Notes: generated from the letters alone by a model not told the origin. A DNA stretch of 62,067 nucleotides from HGM04593 sp045630965 (GCA_045630965.1 JAZQTU010000002.1:1-62067); one strand, 5' to 3'; shown: positions 27,001 to 35,729, counted from the first letter of the stretch. Made by a program: numbers and translations.

Positions 27001-27450
27001 GAATTGCTGTTCCCGGCACTATACGTCCCCGACAGCAACGAACGCATACTGCTTTATCGAGAACTCGATTCACTTACCGAGAAGCGTGAAATTGAAGCAT
27101 TCCGCGCAAAGATGAAGGACAGATTCGGTACAATTCCAAAAGAGGGAGAAGAACTTATACGCATGGTAACATTACGCCGCGAAGCACAGAAACTTGGAGT
27201 GGAGAAAATTTATCTTAAAGGCGGCAGAATGAACCTGTTCCTTGTAGACACACGCAACGAGAGATTTTATACAGGAGAAATATTCGGAGCAATGATGAGC
27301 TACGTAAATACCAGTCAATTCAAATGCATGGTACGAGAAGGAGATGGAAGATGTATAATCACCGTTGAAAACGTAAGAAATGTAGAAACAGCATTGACCT
27401 TCATAGAAGAAATACAGAGGCATACAGGATGCTTTGGTTGCAAATTATAA
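24097..27450 (+). CDS. mfd: transcription-repair coupling factor Mfd
   Basis: ATP-dependent DNA translocase that removes RNA polymerase stalled at lesions and recruits UvrA. Domain order is as expected: degenerate UvrB-like N-terminus, RNA polymerase interaction domain (about residues 430-500), RecG-like helicase core with Walker A GDVGFGKT (Lys587), DEEQ at 682-685 and TATPIPRT, and the TRCF C-terminal domain. The start at 24097 (MQANEIQQIYAQHPGV) matches family N-termini and a promoter box just upstream; in-frame ATGs at 24061 and 24073 would extend it by up to 12 residues. From 24097 the product is 1117 residues. Confidence 0.95.
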   Translation: MQANEIQQIYAQHPGVIALMQLREEGSRKRVLLEGLFGSAAAMVLCGVRAKAPEQTFLVVMNDIEEAGYFYHDMVQIAGENGILFFPSSFRRAMKYGQEDDANRILRTEVMSRLSNRHRKEGLVIITHPEALAEKVSSQDDLEKNTLAISIGDRIERDEVEKKLAELKFKEVTYVYEPGEYAVRGSLIDIFSFSSEYPYRIDFFGDEVESIRSFEVETQLSREKIGEISIVPKITGKEAVPITSFLPKSAILITKDIELVKGNIEKLRNEGFTLQAKLSETALPEMPDLMSATEVEAFARSVRHWELRNDINSTSTKVKFDISPQPLFHKDFDLVSRNFKGFVEKGYKLMLLTDDLHQAERLKAIFDDRGDNIPFTPIGRTIHEGYVDNTLHTAFFTDHQLFGRFHNYRLRSERARSGKVALTLKELKEFGIGDYIVHIDHGVGKFGGLVRIPNGNSTQEAIKLIYKNDDVVFVSIHNLHKISKYHGKEGDAPVLNKLGTGAWERIKERTKSKIKDIARDLIKLYSQRYKEEGFAFSPDSYLQNELEASFIYEDTPDQFKATNEVKRDMERKRPMDRLICGDVGFGKTEVAIRAAFKAATDGKQVAVLVPTTVLAYQHYLTFKERLKDFPCNVQYLSRARSTTATKKVLEELKDGKIDIIIGTHKLTSKEVKFKDLGLLIIDEEQKFGVAVKEKLRQLKVNVDTLTMTATPIPRTLQFSIMGARDLSMIQTPPPNRYPIHTEIHTFDADVIKEAISFELSRNGQVFFITNRISGMEELARLVKRAVPDARICIGHGQMEPAELEKRLYEFINHDYDVLIATSIVENGIDIPNVNTIIINQAQNFGLSDLHQMRGRVGRGKRKAFCYMLTPPRESLSTDSRRRLEAIESFSELGSGMHIAMQDLDIRGAGNLLGAEQSGFIADLGYETYQKLLAEAVHELKDEEFADILPHDEDDNNIFVKECLVESDLELLFPALYVPDSNERILLYRELDSLTEKREIEAFRAKMKDRFGTIPKEGEELIRMVTLRREAQKLGVEKIYLKGGRMNLFLVDTRNERFYTGEIFGAMMSYVNTSQFKCMVREGDGRCIITVENVRNVETALTFIEEIQRHTGCFGCKL

Positions 27451-27504
27451 AAATATAAATTACTTTAGCGAATAGAACAATATCAAACAATAAACACTAA
27501 AGAC

Positions 27505-28914
27505 ATGAACAAGACTTTCAAATTGGCAAGTTGCATCGTAGCAGTAATGCTGTCGGCAAATGCAACAGCACAGACTGCCAGTGGCGGAATAGACACCGGC
27601 ATGCTCAACGAACTTAAAGAGAGCTATAAGCCAACAACAGCCGAAAAGGCATTGCAGAATGTAATGCTCTCAAACTCCATCAAGGTGCTGTCACTCAATC
27701 AGGAGAACCTCAACGAGCTTGACACATATTTCAGCCATAGCGTACCTTCAAAGGGCATTACCGACCAGAAATCATCGGGCCGCTGCTGGCTTTTCACAGG
27801 ATTGAACGTATTGCGTGCAAGAATGATTGCAAACGAAGACCTAGGCGCATTTGAATTCTCACAGGTATACAACTTCTTCTACGATCAATTGGAAAAGTCA
27901 AACCTCTTTTTGCAGGGTGTTATAGATACACGCAAAAGTCCATATGACAACCGCACAGTAGAATGGCTGTTCAAGCATCCGTTGAGCGATGGCGGAACAT
28001 TTACCGGAGTGGCCGACAACATTGCAAAATACGGTATTGTGCCAAAGGGAGTAATGAAAGAAAGTTTCACAAGCGATAACACAAGTGCTTTTTCGGCATT
28101 GCTGACAACCAAACTGCGCGAGTTCGGCCTTGAGATACGCAAGGCACATGATAGCGGCAAGAAGGAGAAGGAGTTGCTCAAGATGAAAAAAGAACAACTT
28201 AAGACTGTATACAAGATGCTCGCACAAGTGTACGGCGTTCCTCCCACAGAGTTCACATGGGCTCCAAAGGATGCCAACGGTAAATACCGCGAAGAGCCAC
28301 AGAAATACACCCCAAGAAGTTTCTATGAAAAATACCTTAACATAAACCTTCAGGACGACTATGTAATGTTGATGAACGATCCCAGTCGTCCCTACTGGAA
28401 GAGCTACGAGATAGAGTACGACCGCCACATGTACGACGGACACAACTGGCTCTACATAAACCTCCCCATCGAAGAGATAAAGAAGATGGCCATTGCATCG
28501 ATAAAGGACAGTACCATGATGTATTTCTCTTGTGACGTGGGCAAGTTCCTAGACTCAAAACGAGGCACACTCGATATCAACAACTACATATACGAAGAGA
28601 TGTTCGGAACAGAATTCGGAATGGACAAGAAAGAGCGTATCATGACATTTGACAGCGGTTCTTCACATGCCATGACACTTAAGGCTGTTGACATCGACAA
28701 AGACGGTAACACCGTAAAATGGCAGGTAGAAAACAGTTGGGGCATAAGTTCAGGTTTCCAAGGCACGCTGATCATGACCGACGAATGGTTCAACGAGTAC
28801 ATGTTCCGCCTTGTTGTTGACAAGAAATATGTACCCGAAAACATCATGAAGATACTCAATGAGAAACCGACCATGCTGCCAGCTTGGGACCCGATGTTTA
28901 CCCCCGAAGAATAA
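27505..28914 (+). CDS. secreted C1-family aminopeptidase (bleomycin hydrolase-like)
   Basis: Cysteine peptidase of the C1B (PepC/bleomycin hydrolase) family. All active-site residues are present: Gln in the DQKSSGRCWLF region, Cys94, His388 (SSHAMTL) and Asn410 (ENSWG). Unlike cytoplasmic PepC of Gram-positives, it has an N-terminal signal peptide (cleavage likely after ATA near residue 22), so it acts outside the inner membrane. The 469-residue length matches family members with an added leader. A strong hairpin follows the gene. The promoter is weak: GTTG at 27437, 20 bases, TACTTTAG at 27461. Confidence 0.9.
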   Translation: MNKTFKLASCIVAVMLSANATAQTASGGIDTGMLNELKESYKPTTAEKALQNVMLSNSIKVLSLNQENLNELDTYFSHSVPSKGITDQKSSGRCWLFTGLNVLRARMIANEDLGAFEFSQVYNFFYDQLEKSNLFLQGVIDTRKSPYDNRTVEWLFKHPLSDGGTFTGVADNIAKYGIVPKGVMKESFTSDNTSAFSALLTTKLREFGLEIRKAHDSGKKEKELLKMKKEQLKTVYKMLAQVYGVPPTEFTWAPKDANGKYREEPQKYTPRSFYEKYLNINLQDDYVMLMNDPSRPYWKSYEIEYDRHMYDGHNWLYINLPIEEIKKMAIASIKDSTMMYFSCDVGKFLDSKRGTLDINNYIYEEMFGTEFGMDKKERIMTFDSGSSHAMTLKAVDIDKDGNTVKWQVENSWGISSGFQGTLIMTDEWFNEYMFRLVVDKKYVPENIMKILNEKPTMLPAWDPMFTPEE

Positions 28915-28943
28915 ATTCAGGAAACACATTCTTGTATAAAAAT

Positions 28944-28986
28944 AAAGTGAACTCCAAAGTTTTTTCCAAACTTTGGAGTTCACTTT
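28944..28986 (+). terminator. strong hairpin after the peptidase gene
   Basis: A perfect 19-base-pair inverted repeat (28944-28962 with 28968-28986) around the loop TTTCC. The stem begins with AAA and ends with TTT. It lies 30 bases after the peptidase stop and is probably its terminator. The rest of 28987-29056 is AT-rich with no visible gene. Confidence 0.85.
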
Positions 28987-29056
28987 ATAAACATAACAGC
29001 AATCTGTTTTTATTACTATTTTCTATTACAGCAATAGAAATTAACCATAATACGCT

Positions 29057-29088
29057 TTTGAACCGCATTGAAAGATAATGTAAATTTG
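29057..29088 (+). promoter_or_regulatory. promoter of nhaA
   Basis: TTTG at 29057-29060, a 20-base spacer, and TAAATTTG at 29081-29088: exact matches to both Bacteroidota elements. The leader to the ATG at 29110 is about 15-20 bases. Confidence 0.75.
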
Positions 29089-29109
29089 CAATACTAAATA
29101 TATAGATAT

Positions 29110-30450
29110 ATGTCACTTCTTTATAGTTTCAAAAGCATGTTAAAAAAATATGTCAGCACAAGCAATGCACTCATTGTCTGTGCTGTAATAGCTTTGATAC
29201 TTGCAAACTCACCGGTAAAGGAACAATTCTTTGCGTTTTGGCAGAACGAGATGACGCTGTCAGTAGGAAATTTCAATTTCTTTAGCCATAACGGCCACAA
29301 CATGACTTTGGCACAGGTCATCAATGACTTTCTCATGGCAATGTTTTTTCTATCAGTAGGCCTTGAGATAAAACGTGAGATACTTGTAGGAGAGCTATCA
29401 TCACCAAAGAAAGCAATGTTGCCTATAATCGGTGCATTTGGCGGCATGATAGTCCCAGTGCTGATATTCTTTATAACCTGTCCCGATAATGCAGACATGC
29501 AACGTGGACTGGCAATACCAATGGCCACAGACATAGCCTTTTCACTTGGCGTACTCTCACTCTTTGGTACAAGAGTCTCATCAGGATTAAAAATATTCCT
29601 TGCAGCACTGGCTGTAGCCGATGACCTCGGAGGTATCATCGTTATAGCGTTGTTCTATTCACAGGAAATAGCATTTGATTACCTGCTTATTGCACTTGCA
29701 TGCATCGCAATTCTTATCGGTGGAAACATGAGAAAAGTGATGAAAAAACGATTCTACATAATTGTCGGTATTGTTCTTTGGTATGCAATGCTCAATTCCG
29801 GAATACATGCTACCATAGCCGGTGTAATTATGGCGTTCTGCATACCAGCATCGCTGCGCAGGGACTCATCTCAGTATATCGCAAGCATAAAGGAAAGCAT
29901 AAGCCACTTCCGTGTTACAGAGGCAAGCGGAAAACACAACACTGCCATACTGAACAGAAGCGAAATCAACAAACTTAAAAGCATTGAATCGGCTGCAGAC
30001 AAGCTTATAAGCCCGCTACAGGAATTTGAAGACAAACTGACTCCTATTATCGGTTATTTCGTGATTCCACTATTCGCCTTGGCAAACGTTGGAATAGACC
30101 TTTCAGAAATGGATTTCTGCAGTATGTTCAGCGGCATCGGAATGTCCGTTATTGCAGGACTTGTGATAGGCAAATTTGTCGGAGTTTTCTCATTCTCATG
30201 GGTTGCAATAAAGATGAAACTTGTACGCCTGCCAAAAGGAGCAGACTGGAAATCGTTTGCATCAGTCTGCATGCTTTGCGGCATAGGACTTACAGTTTCA
30301 ATATTCATCGCAGACCTATCCTACGCTTCACTTGAAGGCAACACGTTGCTCAATGAAGCTAAACTTGGCATTTTATGCGGTTCTATTATTTCGGCAATAC
30401 TTGGATGCATCCTGCTCAACAAATACCTGCCGAAAAAACAGAATCAATAA
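29110..30450 (+). CDS. nhaA: sodium/proton antiporter NhaA
   Basis: Inner-membrane Na+/H+ antiporter that controls internal pH and sodium. About 11-12 membrane spans. The essential paired aspartates are at residues 171-172 in VADDLGG, matching Asp163/164 of E. coli NhaA. The DIAFSLGVLSLFG stretch before them is also typical. Length of 446 residues is longer than E. coli NhaA (388), with an extended charged loop around residues 255-300, as in many Bacteroidota. The gene has its own promoter and its 3-prime end overlaps the convergent M28 peptidase gene by seven bases. Confidence 0.94.
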   Translation: MSLLYSFKSMLKKYVSTSNALIVCAVIALILANSPVKEQFFAFWQNEMTLSVGNFNFFSHNGHNMTLAQVINDFLMAMFFLSVGLEIKREILVGELSSPKKAMLPIIGAFGGMIVPVLIFFITCPDNADMQRGLAIPMATDIAFSLGVLSLFGTRVSSGLKIFLAALAVADDLGGIIVIALFYSQEIAFDYLLIALACIAILIGGNMRKVMKKRFYIIVGIVLWYAMLNSGIHATIAGVIMAFCIPASLRRDSSQYIASIKESISHFRVTEASGKHNTAILNRSEINKLKSIESAADKLISPLQEFEDKLTPIIGYFVIPLFALANVGIDLSEMDFCSMFSGIGMSVIAGLVIGKFVGVFSFSWVAIKMKLVRLPKGADWKSFASVCMLCGIGLTVSIFIADLSYASLEGNTLLNEAKLGILCGSIISAILGCILLNKYLPKKQNQ

Positions 30451-31451
30451 TTCGCTTCATTAGCCAAACGCCACAGACAAAGATAGGCTGCACGTGTTAT
30501 TTCCTGTAGCTTGGCATAATTGACCTTGTCGGCAGTGTCCGACGGACGATGATAATCGGGGTGTCCTTCGGTGTGGTACCACACAATGGGCACCCCTTTT
30601 CTTGCAAACGGCGAATTATCGCTTCCACCAATAAGATTGTCTGAAGCCTGATAATTGGGGACCAATTTGAGCCCATATGCCTTAACGTCATCCTGTAGCC
30701 ACTGACCGAAAGATGGGTTTGCCGACGAATATCTATAGCTCAAATTATTGCATTCCTCCTCGAGTGAACGCCCGACCATATCAAAATTCATATAGGCTGA
30801 AATCTGCGATAAAAAGGAGCATCTTTTAACAAAGAACCTTGAGCCAAGGAAGCCTTTTTCCTCACCGTCCCAGAACGCAAAAACAACAGTACGCTCCGGT
30901 TGCACCTTTGATTTCTTCATAGCTTTAGCAAGCATCAGGACAGCTGCAACACCAGACGCATTATCATCTGCCCCGTTGTAACACTGGTCACCGACAAGTG
31001 TTGTATCAATTCCCAAATGATCGTAGTGTGCACCGACAACCACATAGCCAGGACCTTTTCCAGGAATACAAGCAAGGACGTTTTTCATTGTACGTGTTTC
31101 ATATCCCGATGATATAAAACGATCAAGTCGCATATCAGACTCTGTTATCCAATTCATCTGATTTTTCACAGATTGGAACTCCTGATAATATCCCGAATCG
31201 GACAATGGTTCAACACCCCATTTCTTCAGCAATGACACAATATATTCAGCCGCCATTTCTCCACCACGCAAACCAGCTTCGCGCCCCTCAAAGGAGTCAT
31301 CGGAAAGAGTAAATACAATATTACGTACTGGTTTTTCTTTAATGCAGGCATAACCTTTCTTTGACGCATCCTGTGCACAAACTTCCACTGTTCCAAGCAA
31401 CAGGAACATACAAACTGCCAGAGCTGGCATTATTATAATCTTATTTCTCAT
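30444..31451 (-). CDS. secreted M28-family zinc peptidase
   Basis: Exported di-zinc aminopeptidase of family M28. Metal ligands are visible in order: His in VVGAHYDHLG, Asp in NGADDNASG, the EE pair in WDGEEKGF, Asp in MNFDMVG, and His in VWYHTEGHPDYHRPSDT. The signal peptide is MRNKIIIMPALAVCMFLLLG... with cleavage likely after VCA. The start at 31451 is preferred over a longer in-frame start at 31469. About 335 residues, a normal size. It is convergent with nhaA and divergent from mraZ. A -7 box lies at 31467-31474. Confidence 0.9.
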   Translation of the reverse strand: MRNKIIIMPALAVCMFLLLGTVEVCAQDASKKGYACIKEKPVRNIVFTLSDDSFEGREAGLRGGEMAAEYIVSLLKKWGVEPLSDSGYYQEFQSVKNQMNWITESDMRLDRFISSGYETRTMKNVLACIPGKGPGYVVVGAHYDHLGIDTTLVGDQCYNGADDNASGVAAVLMLAKAMKKSKVQPERTVVFAFWDGEEKGFLGSRFFVKRCSFLSQISAYMNFDMVGRSLEEECNNLSYRYSSANPSFGQWLQDDVKAYGLKLVPNYQASDNLIGGSDNSPFARKGVPIVWYHTEGHPDYHRPSDTADKVNYAKLQEITRAAYLCLWRLANEANY

Positions 31452-31466
31452 AAAAATAATTTTCGG

Positions 31467-31474
31467 CAAAATTA
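31467..31474 (-). promoter_or_regulatory. candidate -7 box for the M28 peptidase
   Basis: Reads leftward as TAATTTTG, an exact match, 15 bases upstream of the ATG. No clear -33 element is present. Confidence 0.4.
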
Positions 31475-31520
31475 AAACTTTTTTTGCAGATAACGGCCAT
31501 TAGAAAAACACTACAGCATT

Positions 31521-31555
31521 TTTATCACAAAAAAAATCATTTTATCACGATAAAA
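31521..31555. promoter_or_regulatory. operator-like repeats between the M28 peptidase and mraZ
   Basis: TTTATCAC occurs at 31521-31528 and again at 31541-31548, exactly 20 bases apart. The second copy is part of the inverted repeat TTTTATC-AC-GATAAAA (31540-31555). The spacing of two helical turns and the dyad suggest a protein-binding site in this 287-base intergenic region, but no regulator can be named. Confidence 0.35.
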
Positions 31556-31675
31556 ACAGGCTATTGCTCCACTCTCTAATACAAAGCAACAACGCATTTA
31601 TTATTAGCGAAATAGAAGGGAGACCAAGATATAAACAAATTGTTGAAAACTTTATAAAAATTTCCCAAGGAAACA

Positions 31676-31708
31676 TTGTGGGGAATTGTGGGGAATTGTG
31701 TAATTTTG
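31676..31708 (+). promoter_or_regulatory. dcw promoter with MraZ operator in its spacer
   Basis: The -7 box TAATTTTG is at 31701-31708. Upstream are TGGGG at 31679-31683 and TGGGG at 31689-31693, each followed by AATTG, with a third, degenerate TG at 31699. The 10-base period (TGGGN plus five bases) is the known MraZ-binding pattern of E. coli. A weak -33 (ATTG, 31675-31678) would place the repeats between the two promoter elements, consistent with autoregulation. Confidence 0.7.
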
Positions 31709-31738
31709 AAACGATTTATATAAATTAGAGCTTAATCC

Positions 31739-32209
31739 ATGCGTTTCATAGGCAACATAGAGGCAAAAACAGACAGCAAAGGCAGAGTTTTCCTTCCTGC
31801 CTGCTTCCGCCGCACCCTTCAATCCGAAGGATGTGATAAGATAATGTTGCGTAAGGATGTGTATCAGGATTGCCTTGTACTTTACCCCATTTCCAGCTGG
31901 AATGAGCAGTTGAACTTACTGCGCTCACGACTTGACAAATGGAATTCAAGACACCAGATGATCTTCCGTCAGTTCGTTGCAGATGTCGAAGAACTGAACA
32001 TCGACAGCAATGGCCGTATTCTGTTGCCGAAAAGATATTTGGGTATGGCAGACATCAAACAGGAAGTTCGCTTCATTGGTATGGACGACACTATTGAAAT
32101 ATGGGCAAAAGAAAAGGTTGAGAAGCCATTTATGTCCGCCGAAGAGTTTGGGAATGAGCTGGAGAAGATAATGACTGCAGAAAAAGAGAATGAATATGGA
32201 CGGGAATAA
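31739..32209 (+). CDS. mraZ: transcriptional regulator MraZ
   Basis: DNA-binding regulator at the head of the division and cell wall cluster; in E. coli it represses its own operon. Two AbrB-like half domains are visible, each with the D-SKGRVFLP or D-SNGRILLP signature (near residues 11-20 and 84-93). They form the ring-shaped MraZ fold. The product is 156 residues, the usual length. It overlaps rsmH by 20 bases. TGGGG repeats of MraZ-operator type lie about 50 bases upstream, which supports autoregulation here. Confidence 0.95.
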   Translation: MRFIGNIEAKTDSKGRVFLPACFRRTLQSEGCDKIMLRKDVYQDCLVLYPISSWNEQLNLLRSRLDKWNSRHQMIFRQFVADVEELNIDSNGRILLPKRYLGMADIKQEVRFIGMDDTIEIWAKEKVEKPFMSAEEFGNELEKIMTAEKENEYGRE

Positions 32210-33101
32210 CGTTTATCACACATCGGTACTCCTGAAGGAGAGCGTCGACGGCATGCAGATAAAGCCAAATGACACATGCATTGATGTAACTTTTGGCGGA
32301 GGAGGGCATTCGAGGGAGATTCTGTCACGCCTTGGAAGCAAGGGACATCTGTACAGCTTCGACCAGGACGGGGATGCCGAAAAGAATGCTCCGGAAGACA
32401 AGCGTTTCACATTCGTGCGCGGCAATTTCCGTTTCATATACAATTTCATGCACTACCACGACACAACAGAGGTTGATGCCATTCTTGCAGATTTAGGTGT
32501 GTCAGGACATCACTTTGATGACGAGACACGCGGTTTCTCATTCCGTTTTGATGCTGACCTGGACATGCGTATGAACAAACGTGGCGGAGACACTGCTGCA
32601 GACCTGCTGAACAAAGCGTCAGAAGAGGAACTCGCAAGAATATTCAAGTTGTACGGAGAGTTAAACTGTGCACGCAAACTTGCATCAAGGATTGTCAAGG
32701 AGAGAGCCAACAAACCAATACAGCGTGTAAATGAACTAATTGAGATTGCCAAGCCATTCTGTCCGCCACAACGCGAGAAAAAGGAGATGGCAAAAGTTTT
32801 TCAGGCTCTGCGAATTGAAATAAACAAGGAGGTTGAGGCATTGCAAGAGATGCTGATAAGTGCAAAAGACCTCTTAAAACCTGGAGGACGACTTGTTGTA
32901 ATAACATACCACTCTATAGAAGACCGCATAGTAAAGAATTTTATGAAGAGCGGAAACTTTGAAGGAGTTTTGGAAAAGGATTTCTTTGGACGTTCCACTT
33001 CGCCTTTCGATATGAAGAAGGTTATTGTACCCACGGATGAAGAACTGGAGGCAAACCCACGTTCCAGAAGTGCCAAATTGAGAATTGCAATAAAGCTATA
33101 A
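32190..33101 (+). CDS. rsmH: 16S rRNA (cytosine-1402 N4)-methyltransferase
   Basis: Methylates N4 of C1402 in 16S rRNA; formerly called MraW. The SAM-binding loop DVTFGGGGHSRE is near residue 30, and the family blocks LADLGVSGHHFDD, RFDADLDMRM and YHSIEDRIVKNF follow. Length of 303 residues is typical. Two starts are possible six bases apart (32190 and 32196); both overlap the end of mraZ. It is second in the dcw cluster, as in most bacteria. Confidence 0.95.
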   Translation: MNMDGNNVYHTSVLLKESVDGMQIKPNDTCIDVTFGGGGHSREILSRLGSKGHLYSFDQDGDAEKNAPEDKRFTFVRGNFRFIYNFMHYHDTTEVDAILADLGVSGHHFDDETRGFSFRFDADLDMRMNKRGGDTAADLLNKASEEELARIFKLYGELNCARKLASRIVKERANKPIQRVNELIEIAKPFCPPQREKKEMAKVFQALRIEINKEVEALQEMLISAKDLLKPGGRLVVITYHSIEDRIVKNFMKSGNFEGVLEKDFFGRSTSPFDMKKVIVPTDEELEANPRSRSAKLRIAIKL

Positions 33102-33104
33102 CAT

Positions 33105-33449
33105 ATGAACGAAGAAAAAGATAGAAAAAAGAAGAGCAAGGGCGGCATTCTCAACAAGATAATGGGCGGTCAAATCTTCACAAGCAGCATCATCACCAAT
33201 AACGGGTGGCTGATAGCACTTATAGTTCTTTACTCGTTTGTATATGTAAGCATAAGATACGAATATGAGCAGAAGTTGGTAAAAATTGACCGACTGGTAA
33301 AAAAAAGAGACATACTCAAGAACAATCTACTGACTCTGAAGAGTGAATTTTCATACAAAAGCCGTCAGACAGAAGTTGAGAACTTCCTGCAGGAAGCAGA
33401 AAGTGATTTGAAAGTAGCCACAAGACCAACATATAAAGTAAATAAATAA
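33105..33449 (+). CDS. ftsL: FtsL-like cell division protein
   Basis: Small single-span division protein, part of the complex that activates FtsW/FtsI at the septum. The 114-residue product has a basic cytoplasmic N-terminus, one membrane span (about residues 34-52), and a periplasmic coiled coil (about 53-83) rich in Lys, Leu and Arg. Primary sequence is poorly conserved in FtsL, so the call rests on architecture and position between rsmH and ftsI. The start follows the rsmH stop by three bases, and ftsI begins seven bases after its stop. Confidence 0.82.
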   Translation: MNEEKDRKKKSKGGILNKIMGGQIFTSSIITNNGWLIALIVLYSFVYVSIRYEYEQKLVKIDRLVKKRDILKNNLLTLKSEFSYKSRQTEVENFLQEAESDLKVATRPTYKVNK

Positions 33450-33456
33450 TTTGACC

Positions 33457-35694
33457 ATGTTCAAGTTCCGTGAGAACATAGTTTTCCGTTATAACATCTT
33501 GGTGATATTCTTCTTCACCCTCGCTGCCTTTGTAATCATTGGCAATGCGGCTATCATCATGTTTAAGGAGAGAGAGGAATGGAACAAGATAAAGGCAAGG
33601 GTTGTCAAGGAAGGGGTCGTTATAACACCCCGTCGCGGAAACATACTTAACGACAGCGGCGAACTTATGGTCAGCACATTACCACTTTACAAGATACACA
33701 TTGATTTCAAATACGAAAACAAAAAAAATCCAAAAGACGAAAGGGAAACAAGAAGAAAAAGAGACTCACTTTGGACAAACGAACTACATAATCTATGTGT
33801 TGGTCTGAATGATATTTTCCCCGAAAAGAGTGTAGAGAGTTTCAAGAAAGATCTTGGATACGGATACAAGAACAAAAAAAGATACTATTGGCTATACAAT
33901 CATAAGATATCCTACACACAATATAAACGCATACTCGAATTACCTATTATGAACATGGGTAGGAAATACAGCGGAATTATTGTGGAAGAGGAAATTCAGC
34001 GCAAGAATATCTTTGGTGACATTGGTATGAGCACGTTCGGCATTGTACGCAAGACAACCGACAAGAACAATAACGAGATTGAAGAGACCAACGGACTTGA
34101 AAAGAAATACGACAAACAGTTGCGTGGCATATCAGGCGTTGGAAGAAGGGAAAAAACCGGCGGAAAATATATTCTCAGGACCGAGAAGGCTGCAGAAAAC
34201 GGCATGGACCTGCAGACCACAATAAATTCAGAAATGCTGGACATCTGCGAGAATGCAGTGAAAAAAGTGCTGAAAAAGTACCACTTGCCTGCAGGATGGG
34301 CTATTCTTATGGAGACAGGAACGGGAGATATAAAGGCTATAGTCAACCTTACAAAGCTAAGTACCGGAGTATACGCTGAAACCATTGAAAATATCCCCAA
34401 CAACCCGACTCCGAACCATGCATTCTGCCGACTTATGGAGCCCGGATCAATATTCAAGACCATTGCATTGACAGCTGCAATTGAAGACGGCAAGTTGACA
34501 ACAAGCGATTCCGTAATATCATACAAGACAAGAGTATGCAATTTTAACGGGCAGAGGGTAACCGATGAGATGTACCGTGATAACGGCACTGGCAAATACA
34601 GTATGGCAGAAGCTCTGAAATACTCGTCCAACATAAGTATGGTGCAATACATAAGAAAAGCATACGGAAAGAACCCTCAGGAATATACTAACACATTGCA
34701 GAGATTCGGTCTCACAGAAAACTATAGATTGTTGGAGAGTGAAGCAACGCCCTACCTGACATTGCCGGGGACAAAAAGATGGAATGGATTCAGTTTGAAT
34801 TCAATGTCATACGGATACGCAGTAGGAATGACTGGAATCAATATACTTTCATTCTACAACACTATTGCAAATGGTGGCAAGCAGATGCAGCCAAGGCTTG
34901 TAAAAGCTATAATTAAGGATGGAAAGATAATTGAGGAGTTTCCTACAAAGGTTCTAAACAATCAACTTATTTCAAAAAGCACAACAGACACTATCACAAG
35001 CCTGCTTGTTGAGGTTGTCAACGGCAAGGACGGAACTGGAGCGCGCGCAAAATCCAAATTGATGACTGTTGCAGGAAAGACCGGTACGGCAAACGTTCCC
35101 AATTCACAGACCGGCAAGTATGATAACAGCGAGAAGATGATGAGTTTCTGCGGCTTCTTCCCTGCAGAAGATCCCAAATACACACTGCTCATACAGATGA
35201 TGTACGACAAGAAGCAGGACACATGCCCCGATTCTCTAAAAATAAAACTTGGAGGAGGTAGCAGTGCTGCCGTAGCTTTCAAGGAGATAGCAGAAAAGAT
35301 AATGGCAAAGGAGTTCTCAGTACCACTTGATGCCGTTAGAGACACCATATACAACCATGCCCCCATTGTGAAGGATGGAAACATAGCAGAAGCAAAGAAC
35401 ATTCTTAAAGAGATGGGATTCAAGATGACAAAAGAACACGGAGATAATGAGGAGTCGATATGGGGAAAGGCCAAAAATGAGAATGACAGCATATACGAAT
35501 TCAAAACCAAGGAACTCAACCTGAATTTTGTACCTAACGTATGCGGCATGGGAGCAAAAGACGCAGTATACATTATGCAACAATGCAACCTTGACGTGGA
35601 AGTCTGTGGTTACGGAACAGTAAAGAGCCAAAGCATAGTTGCCGGGACCCGCATAAGAGAGAGAAGGAGAGTCAAATTAACCCTTGCTCCATAA
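33457..35694 (+). CDS. ftsI: division transpeptidase FtsI (PBP3) with PASTA domain
   Basis: Class B penicillin-binding protein that cross-links septal peptidoglycan with FtsW. Membrane anchor at about residues 12-33, then dimerisation and transpeptidase domains with S331-I-F-K334, S390-S-N392 and K541-T-G. The last 65 residues form a PASTA-like domain (VPNVCGMGAKDAVYIMQQCNL...). PASTA occurs in Bacteroidales FtsI but not in E. coli FtsI. The product is 745 residues. I chose the ATG at 33457 over a TTG at 33451. It sits within the dcw cluster, which separates it from the elongation enzyme mrdA. Confidence 0.95.
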   Translation: MFKFRENIVFRYNILVIFFFTLAAFVIIGNAAIIMFKEREEWNKIKARVVKEGVVITPRRGNILNDSGELMVSTLPLYKIHIDFKYENKKNPKDERETRRKRDSLWTNELHNLCVGLNDIFPEKSVESFKKDLGYGYKNKKRYYWLYNHKISYTQYKRILELPIMNMGRKYSGIIVEEEIQRKNIFGDIGMSTFGIVRKTTDKNNNEIEETNGLEKKYDKQLRGISGVGRREKTGGKYILRTEKAAENGMDLQTTINSEMLDICENAVKKVLKKYHLPAGWAILMETGTGDIKAIVNLTKLSTGVYAETIENIPNNPTPNHAFCRLMEPGSIFKTIALTAAIEDGKLTTSDSVISYKTRVCNFNGQRVTDEMYRDNGTGKYSMAEALKYSSNISMVQYIRKAYGKNPQEYTNTLQRFGLTENYRLLESEATPYLTLPGTKRWNGFSLNSMSYGYAVGMTGINILSFYNTIANGGKQMQPRLVKAIIKDGKIIEEFPTKVLNNQLISKSTTDTITSLLVEVVNGKDGTGARAKSKLMTVAGKTGTANVPNSQTGKYDNSEKMMSFCGFFPAEDPKYTLLIQMMYDKKQDTCPDSLKIKLGGGSSAAVAFKEIAEKIMAKEFSVPLDAVRDTIYNHAPIVKDGNIAEAKNILKEMGFKMTKEHGDNEESIWGKAKNENDSIYEFKTKELNLNFVPNVCGMGAKDAVYIMQQCNLDVEVCGYGTVKSQSIVAGTRIRERRRVKLTLAP

Positions 35695-35729
35695 TATAAA
35701 TATATAAAAGGAATAAACAATTATAATAT

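Noticed and set aside
33996..35588. Long minus-strand ORFs (208-218 codons) opposite ftsI
   Set aside because: Shadows of a conserved PBP; composition follows the complement of the coding frame and no motif is seen.
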